Of a stretch of DNA of 43,189 nucleotides, positions 38,532 through 43,189 are shown one piece after another (the stretch's first letter is position 1; the number at the start of each line of letters is the position of its first letter). The stretch is from a virus. Position numbers and translations under genes: made by a program. The notes under the pieces were generated by a model. It worked only from the letters and a program-made list of their open reading frames with translations, was not told where the DNA came from and did no database searches. Location: the IMG/VR virus record IMGVR_UViG_3300042691_003787, positions 1-43,189 of that record; one strand, 5' to 3'.

Positions 38532-41093
38532 ATGGGTGACGAGATGGACAACGGGATGGACGAAGAAATCCAAGTTGAGATCGTAGACGACGGTTCCACC
38601 CTGCCGGGAGAAGACACCACCACTCCCCCCGGTGCAGAGTTTGCCCTTGCGGAACTTCTTGGGGAACCCATGATCGACGAGGAAGACCCTGAGACCGAAG
38701 AGTTCTATAAGAACCTCGCGGAGGACATGGACGACGGCACCCTTGCTACCCTTGCGGGCGACTTACTTGAGTCTTTTGACGGTGACACCGCCTCGCGCAA
38801 AGACTGGTTGCAGACTTACATCGACGGGTTGGAATTGCTTGGGTTGAAGATTGAGCAGCGGACTGAGCCGTGGAGTGGTGCGTGCGGCGTGTTCCACCCG
38901 CTTCTTTCAGAAGCCCTAGTCAAGTTCCAAGCCGAGACCATCATGGAGACGTTCCCGCCGAGTGGGCCGGTGAAGACGACCATCATTGGTAAAGAGACGC
39001 CGGAGAAGAAACAGGCGTCGGTCAACGTCGCGGCGGATATGAACTTTCAGTTGACGGAGGTGATGACGGAATATCGCCCCGAGCATGAGCGGATGTTGTG
39101 GGGTCTGGGCTTGAGCGGTAATGCGTTCAAGAAGGTGTATTACGACCCAGCAATCGAACGCCAAATCTCTCTCTACGTCCCGGCGGAAGATCTTATCGTG
39201 CCTTACGGTGCGTCTAACTTGGACACTGCCGAGCGCGTTACGCATGTGATGCGGAAGTCCAAGAATGAAGTCATCAAGCTGCAAGCCAGTGGATTCTACC
39301 GGGACGTTGATCTTGGTGAGCCGACCAAAGGCAACCTCGACGAAGTCGAGAAGAAAATCGCGGAGAACATGGGCTTCAGTGCCACCTCTGACAACCGGTT
39401 TAAGATTTTAGAGATGCATGTGGATTTGGATTTGTCGGAGTACGACGAGAAAGATTCCGAAGCTGGGGATGCGGAAACGGAGATGGGTGGTATTGCACTG
39501 CCTTATGTCGTGACTATTGAGAAAAGCACTGAAACCGTCCTAGCAATTTATCGCAACTGGGCACCTGACGATGAGAAAAAACTTAAGCGCGAGCACTTTG
39601 TTCATTATCCCTATATTCCCGGTTTTGGCTTTTATGCTTTTGGTTTGGTTCACCTGCTGGGTAGTTTTGCCAAGTCTGGTACGTCTCTTATTCGCCAGCT
39701 TGTGGACGCGGGCACACTATCCAACCTCCCCGGCGGATTTAAGACCCGAGGGATGCGGATCAAAGGAGATGACACTCCCATCTCCCCCGGTGAGTTCCGC
39801 GACGTAGACGTTGCATCTGGCACCATCAAGGACAACATCATGACGCTCCCGTACAAGGAGCCGTCGCAAGTCCTCTTCACCCTGATGCAGAACATCGTGG
39901 AAGAAGGGCGGAAGTTTGCCAGCACCACCGACCTCAATGCCTCCGACATGTCCGCGCAGTCTCCGGTAGGCACTACGCTGGCTATCCTTGAGCGCAGTCT
40001 GAAGGTGATGTCGTCCGTGCATAGTCGCGTGCATTACGCGATGAAGAGAGAGTTGCGCCTCCTCGCCTCCATAATTCGTGACTTCACTCCTGACGAGTAC
40101 GACTACGAGCCGGAAAAGGGTGGTAGGAAGGCTAAGAAGGCCGACTATGACATGGTGGACGTTATTCCCGTGTCTGACCCCAACGCCTCGACGATGGCGC
40201 AGAAAGTCACGCAGTGGCAGGCGGTGATGCAGTTAGCGCAAGCATCCCCCCAAATCTATGACCTCCCTGAGCTTCACAAGCAGATGCTTGAGGTGTTGGG
40301 TGTGCGGAACATTGGGAAAATTATTCCGACTGAAGAAGACCAGAAGCCGCGAGACCCTGTGTCAGAGAACATGGACATTCTTGCGGGCAAGCCGGTTAAG
40401 GCGTTCATGTACCAAGACCATGAAGCGCACATTGCGGCTCACATGGGTATGTCTGAAGACCCACAAGTTCAGAAACTTGTCCAAGATACCCCTGCGGCTA
40501 AAACCATCGCAGCGGCGGGTGCAGCGCATGTGGCCGAGCATCTTGGGTTCCTGTACCGCAAGAACATCGAGGAGCAGTTGGGGATGCCACTGCCGCCGCC
40601 GGATGCGCCGTTGCCGCCTGATATGGAGGTGCAGCTATCCAAGCTGATTGCCCAAGCGCAGCAGCAGTTGACGCAGAAGAACCAAGCCGAGGCGGCGCAA
40701 GCGCAGCAGCAGCAAGAAGCTCAAGACCCGTTGAACATTTTGCAGCGCGAAGAGTTGGAGCTTAAGAAACAAGAAATTCAGCTTAAGGCACAAAACCAAC
40801 AAGCAGAACTACAGCTTAAAGCGCAGGCGCAGCAGGCGGATATTCAGATCCAACAGGCCAAATTGGCGCTTGAAGCAGGCAAAGTTGACGCACAAAAGCA
40901 GATAAAAGGGCAAGAATTAGGGGTGAAACAACTGACTGAAGCGGCAAAACTTCAGTCAAGCGTGGGGTTAAAACGCGAAGATCGCCAATACCAAGCCCAA
41001 CAAGCTAACCAAAACCGTGCCCATCAATCAGTACAAGCGGCTCAACAAGCTCGCCAACAGGCTCAAAAACCTGAGAAAGAACCTAAAAAATGA
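38532..41093 (+). CDS. Portal protein
   Basis: This 853-residue protein follows the terminase. It begins with an acidic stretch (MGDEMDNGMDEEIQVEIVDD), then portal-type sequence: RKDWLQTYIDGLELLG, EPWSGACGVFHPLLSEALVKFQAETIMETFPPSGPVKT and later GFYAFGLVHLLGSFAKSGTSLIRQLVDAGTLSNLPGGFKTRGMRI, which is typical of podovirus-type portals. The last 200 residues are Gln/Ala/Lys-rich coiled coil (QQLTQKNQAEAAQAQQQQEAQ). It forms the ring through which DNA enters the capsid. Confidence 0.92.
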   Translation: MGDEMDNGMDEEIQVEIVDDGSTLPGEDTTTPPGAEFALAELLGEPMIDEEDPETEEFYKNLAEDMDDGTLATLAGDLLESFDGDTASRKDWLQTYIDGLELLGLKIEQRTEPWSGACGVFHPLLSEALVKFQAETIMETFPPSGPVKTTIIGKETPEKKQASVNVAADMNFQLTEVMTEYRPEHERMLWGLGLSGNAFKKVYYDPAIERQISLYVPAEDLIVPYGASNLDTAERVTHVMRKSKNEVIKLQASGFYRDVDLGEPTKGNLDEVEKKIAENMGFSATSDNRFKILEMHVDLDLSEYDEKDSEAGDAETEMGGIALPYVVTIEKSTETVLAIYRNWAPDDEKKLKREHFVHYPYIPGFGFYAFGLVHLLGSFAKSGTSLIRQLVDAGTLSNLPGGFKTRGMRIKGDDTPISPGEFRDVDVASGTIKDNIMTLPYKEPSQVLFTLMQNIVEEGRKFASTTDLNASDMSAQSPVGTTLAILERSLKVMSSVHSRVHYAMKRELRLLASIIRDFTPDEYDYEPEKGGRKAKKADYDMVDVIPVSDPNASTMAQKVTQWQAVMQLAQASPQIYDLPELHKQMLEVLGVRNIGKIIPTEEDQKPRDPVSENMDILAGKPVKAFMYQDHEAHIAAHMGMSEDPQVQKLVQDTPAAKTIAAAGAAHVAEHLGFLYRKNIEEQLGMPLPPPDAPLPPDMEVQLSKLIAQAQQQLTQKNQAEAAQAQQQQEAQDPLNILQREELELKKQEIQLKAQNQQAELQLKAQAQQADIQIQQAKLALEAGKVDAQKQIKGQELGVKQLTEAAKLQSSVGLKREDRQYQAQQANQNRAHQSVQAAQQARQQAQKPEKEPKK

Positions 41094-41272
41094 CTGTAAT
41101 TGATCTAATTATTGAAGAAATCCAAAAACGTGTTGGGCAAATCCAAGACGATTTGGGTTCCGGCGTGGCTAAAGACTACGCCGAATACAGATACATCTGT
41201 GGCAGTTTGCATGGGATGTTGGCGGTAAAACGTTATGTGGATGATATTAAAACTAACTTGGAGAATGATTAA
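41090..41272 (+). CDS. Small hypothetical protein between portal and GroES-like gene
   Basis: This 60-residue protein begins MTVIDLIIEEIQKRVGQIQDD and has CGSLHGMLAVKRYVDDI. ATGA overlaps the portal stop and its own stop overlaps the next ATG by one base. Short proteins of this type follow portal genes in many phages. Role unknown. Confidence 0.75.
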   Translation: MTVIDLIIEEIQKRVGQIQDDLGSGVAKDYAEYRYICGSLHGMLAVKRYVDDIKTNLEND

Positions 41273-41634
41273 TGAGTGATGAGCACCAAGATGTTCAATC
41301 GGCAACACAATTGCCTAACCCCACAGGCTACAAAATCCTGTGCGCTATTCCTGACATCGAAGCAAAGTTTGATAGCGGCCTCCTCAAAGCGGAGAAGACG
41401 ATTAAGGACGAGGAATTGATGACTACGGTGCTTTTCGTGGTCAAGTTGGGGCCGGATTGCTATTCCGATACCTCACGATTCCCCAGCGGCCCTTACTGCA
41501 AAGAAGGGGACTTTATCCTTGTTCGCCCGCATTCGGGTTCGCGAGTTCACATCCACGGGAAGTCTTTCCGTCTCATCAACGACGATAGCGTCGAGGGTGT
41601 AGTGGAAGACCCGCGTGGCATTCACCGAGGCTAG
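41272..41634 (+). CDS. GroES-like co-chaperonin
   Basis: The 120-residue protein has GYKILCAIPDI at the start, then GDFILVRPHSGSRVHIHGKSFRLINDDSVEGVVEDPRGI. This resembles phage-encoded GroES-like proteins, which are recognised by the compact beta-barrel pattern and the conserved RLINDDSVE-type segment. These work with host GroEL to fold capsid protein, and it lies beside the scaffold and capsid genes as expected. The mobile-loop region is the part between ELMTTV and GPDCYSDTSRFPSGPY. Confidence 0.75.
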   Translation: MSDEHQDVQSATQLPNPTGYKILCAIPDIEAKFDSGLLKAEKTIKDEELMTTVLFVVKLGPDCYSDTSRFPSGPYCKEGDFILVRPHSGSRVHIHGKSFRLINDDSVEGVVEDPRGIHRG

Positions 41635-41644
41635 GAGATAACAC

Positions 41645-42565
41645 ATGGCAACTGACAAGAACGTGGCCGAGATGGAAGATGATTTTGAAATTGAAGTTGA
41701 GGACGACACCCCGGAGGAAGACCGAGGCCGTGCTCCGATGCCGGAAGACATCGTAAAAGAACTTGATGCCGACGATGAGCTTGAGAATTTCTCCAAGGAA
41801 AAAGCCAAGCAACTGAAAAAAGTTTGGCACGACGAACGCCGTGCTAAAGAAGCGGCATTGCGCGAACGCGAAGAAGCGGTGGGGCTGCTTAAACGGTTTG
41901 CAGAAGAAAACAAGGTGCTAAAAAAGAACTTACATACGGGCGAACAAGCGTATGTAGGTACAGCTAAGGTTGCTTTTGAGAAAGAACTTGAAGCGGCCAA
42001 GCGCGAGTTCAAGGATGCGTATGACTCTGGCGATTCCGACCGCGTAACGGACGCGCAGGAAAAGCTACTTAACGCCAAACTGAAACTGCAACAGGTTGCC
42101 AATTACAAACCGCAGTATCAAGAAGATGCTGGACAGCCAGAAAAAAATGTAGTAAATACCTCCACTAACGAGGGATGGTCTGCGGCCCCCGTTGAAAACA
42201 CGGTATCTAAAACCGATCCAAAAGCGGTTGCGTGGCAAAAACGCAATTCTTGGTTTGGTGAAAACCGCGTGATGACGAGCATGGCTTTTGGTTTGCACGA
42301 AGACTTGGTAGGTGAAGGCGTAGACCCGACCTCTGACGAATACTACTCGCGTATCGACAAAGAGATGCGGCGTAGATTCCCAGAGTCTTTTGAGGGTAGC
42401 GAACGGAAACGACCCGGAACAGTGGTGGCTTCCGCAAAGCGTTCTACGGCCCCTCGTAAAGTTACGTTGACGGCGACTCAGGTTTCTCTAGCTAGAAAAC
42501 TTGGGTTGACCCCAGAGCAATACGCAAAAGAAATGATTAAATTGAATGGTGATACCAATGGCTGA
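41645..42565 (+). CDS. Capsid scaffolding protein
   Basis: This 306-residue protein has an acidic start (EMEDDFEIEVEDDTPEEDRG), long coiled-coil helices (KEKAKQLKKVWHDERRAKEAALREREEAVGLLKRFAEENKVLKKN) and a basic C-terminal end (KRPGTVVASAKRSTAPRKVTLTATQVSLARKLGLTPEQYAKEM). That layout and its place before the capsid gene are those of podovirus scaffold proteins, which guide procapsid assembly and then leave. AGGAGATAACAC precedes the ATG. Confidence 0.85.
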   Translation: MATDKNVAEMEDDFEIEVEDDTPEEDRGRAPMPEDIVKELDADDELENFSKEKAKQLKKVWHDERRAKEAALREREEAVGLLKRFAEENKVLKKNLHTGEQAYVGTAKVAFEKELEAAKREFKDAYDSGDSDRVTDAQEKLLNAKLKLQQVANYKPQYQEDAGQPEKNVVNTSTNEGWSAAPVENTVSKTDPKAVAWQKRNSWFGENRVMTSMAFGLHEDLVGEGVDPTSDEYYSRIDKEMRRRFPESFEGSERKRPGTVVASAKRSTAPRKVTLTATQVSLARKLGLTPEQYAKEMIKLNGDTNG

Positions 42566-43013
42566 AAACAGAATTTCTCGTGATATGGATACCCGTGAAG
42601 CGTCTTCCCGACCCAAAAGTTGGGCACCGCCTTCGCTGCTTCCTGAAGTTAATCAGGAACCGGGATACTCCTACCGCTGGATTCGCGTTAGCACCTTGGG
42701 CACCCCTGACGTAAACAACGTCTCGTCCAAACTACGAGAAGGTTGGGAACCCGTGAAAGCTTCGGAACATCCGGAAGCATTTACAATGACCGATCCAAAT
42801 AGTCGGTTTAAGGACTCTATTGAGTCCGGTGGTCTTATCTTGTGTAAGACCCCTTCTGAGTTTGTCGAACAACGCAACGCTCATTATCGGAAACTCACCG
42901 AAGATAATGCGGCGTCTGTGGATAACAACTTCATGCGGGAAAATGACCCCCGTATGCCGGTGTTTAAGGACAAGAAAACTCAAGTTACTTTTGGCAAAGG
43001 TCTTGTTAAATAA
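42558..43013 (+). CDS. Hypothetical structural protein between scaffold and capsid genes
   Basis: The start at MAENRISRD fits better than the ATG 12 bases upstream, which lacks a site; GGTGATACC lies before it. This 151-residue product contains EPGYSYRWIRVSTLGTPDVNNVSSKLREGWEPVKASEHPEA, a segment widely found in small proteins directly upstream of phage major capsid genes. Function unknown; it overlaps the scaffold stop. Confidence 0.8.
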   Translation: MAENRISRDMDTREASSRPKSWAPPSLLPEVNQEPGYSYRWIRVSTLGTPDVNNVSSKLREGWEPVKASEHPEAFTMTDPNSRFKDSIESGGLILCKTPSEFVEQRNAHYRKLTEDNAASVDNNFMRENDPRMPVFKDKKTQVTFGKGLVK

Positions 43014-43035
43014 CTTAGGAATTTAGGAGCTAAAC

Positions 43036-43189
43036 ATGGCTTATCCTACTGTCTCAGCCCCTTACGGGCTAAAACCGATCAATTTGATCGGTGGTCAAGT
43101 TTTTGCGGGGTCAACCCGTATGATCCCGATTGCTACCGGCTATAACACCGGCATTTTCAACGGCGACATCGTTCAGTTGACCGCGACTG
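43036..43189 (+). CDS. Major capsid protein, start only
   Basis: TTAGGAGCTAAAC precedes the ATG. The visible 51 residues, MAYPTVSAPYGLKPINLIGG to TGIFNGDIVQLTAT, match the conserved N-terminus of a podovirus-type capsid protein family (PYGLKP...GG...GSTRxIPIATGYNTxIFxGDIV). The gene continues past the window. Confidence 0.85.
   Translation, partial: MAYPTVSAPYGLKPINLIGGQVFAGSTRMIPIATGYNTGIFNGDIVQLTAT

Overview
This window is one stretch of a double-stranded DNA tailed bacteriophage (Caudoviricetes). It is open at both ends: position 1 lies inside a virion-protein gene and the last base lies inside the major capsid protein gene. No integrase, lysis gene, tRNA or rRNA was recognised. Strong AGGAG-type ribosome binding sites, sigma70-like promoters and GroES-like and MoxR-like genes suggest a bacterial host, perhaps a proteobacterium; the host cannot be fixed from the sequence.

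Layout. (1) 1-13320, plus strand: four back-to-back late genes: a repeat-rich virion protein, a Gln/Ala-rich protein, a Pro/Met-rich coiled-coil protein, and a 2337-residue protein with an HExxxH metallopeptidase-like motif. (2) 13361-26898, minus strand: replication and nucleotide metabolism. It holds an archaeo-eukaryotic-type primase-helicase, a small HTH protein, a probable ssDNA-binding protein, an SNF2-type helicase, a small HNH protein, a Cas4/RecB-like nuclease with a cysteine cluster, a family A DNA polymerase, a VRR-NUC nuclease, a DUF3310 protein and many tiny genes joined by ATGA overlaps. (3) 26939-33060, minus strand: an accessory module with a MoxR-type AAA+ ATPase, a protein joining an HExxH metallopeptidase-like domain to a VWA domain, a 314-residue protein between them and several unknown genes. 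(4) 32953-34097: about 1.1 kb with no convincing gene, full of repeats. (5) 34098-34715, minus strand: a Lys/Ala-rich protein. (6) 35009-43189, plus strand: terminase small subunit, terminase large subunit split by an intein, portal, GroES-like protein, scaffold and start of major capsid protein.

Three things stand out. First, the terminase intein carries a complete endonuclease VII-like HNH gene in a different reading frame, with its own ribosome binding site, exactly between the splicing blocks. Second, the non-coding region holds a 75-bp inverted repeat whose arms are arrays of a 7-mer (ATGTTCC) with mirrored spacing around a partly AT-rich centre; it looks like a replication origin or partition site. 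Third, a near-identical 28-bp palindrome (core TTTAGGAAATTTCCTAAA) occurs six times, plus one diverged copy inside a terminator loop. Four copies sit directly upstream of genes of the MoxR module, and two of these also supply the stop codon of the preceding gene. This looks like a phage-specific regulatory network or a spreading regulatory repeat.

How it may work together: the leftward modules copy the DNA (primase-helicase, SSB, polymerase, nucleases), while the rightward genes package it (terminase, portal) and build the capsid (scaffold, capsid, GroES-like helper). The giant and repeat-rich proteins at 1-13320 are probably virion or ejection proteins. The MoxR/VWA pair probably remodels a protein or complex whose identity the sequence does not reveal.
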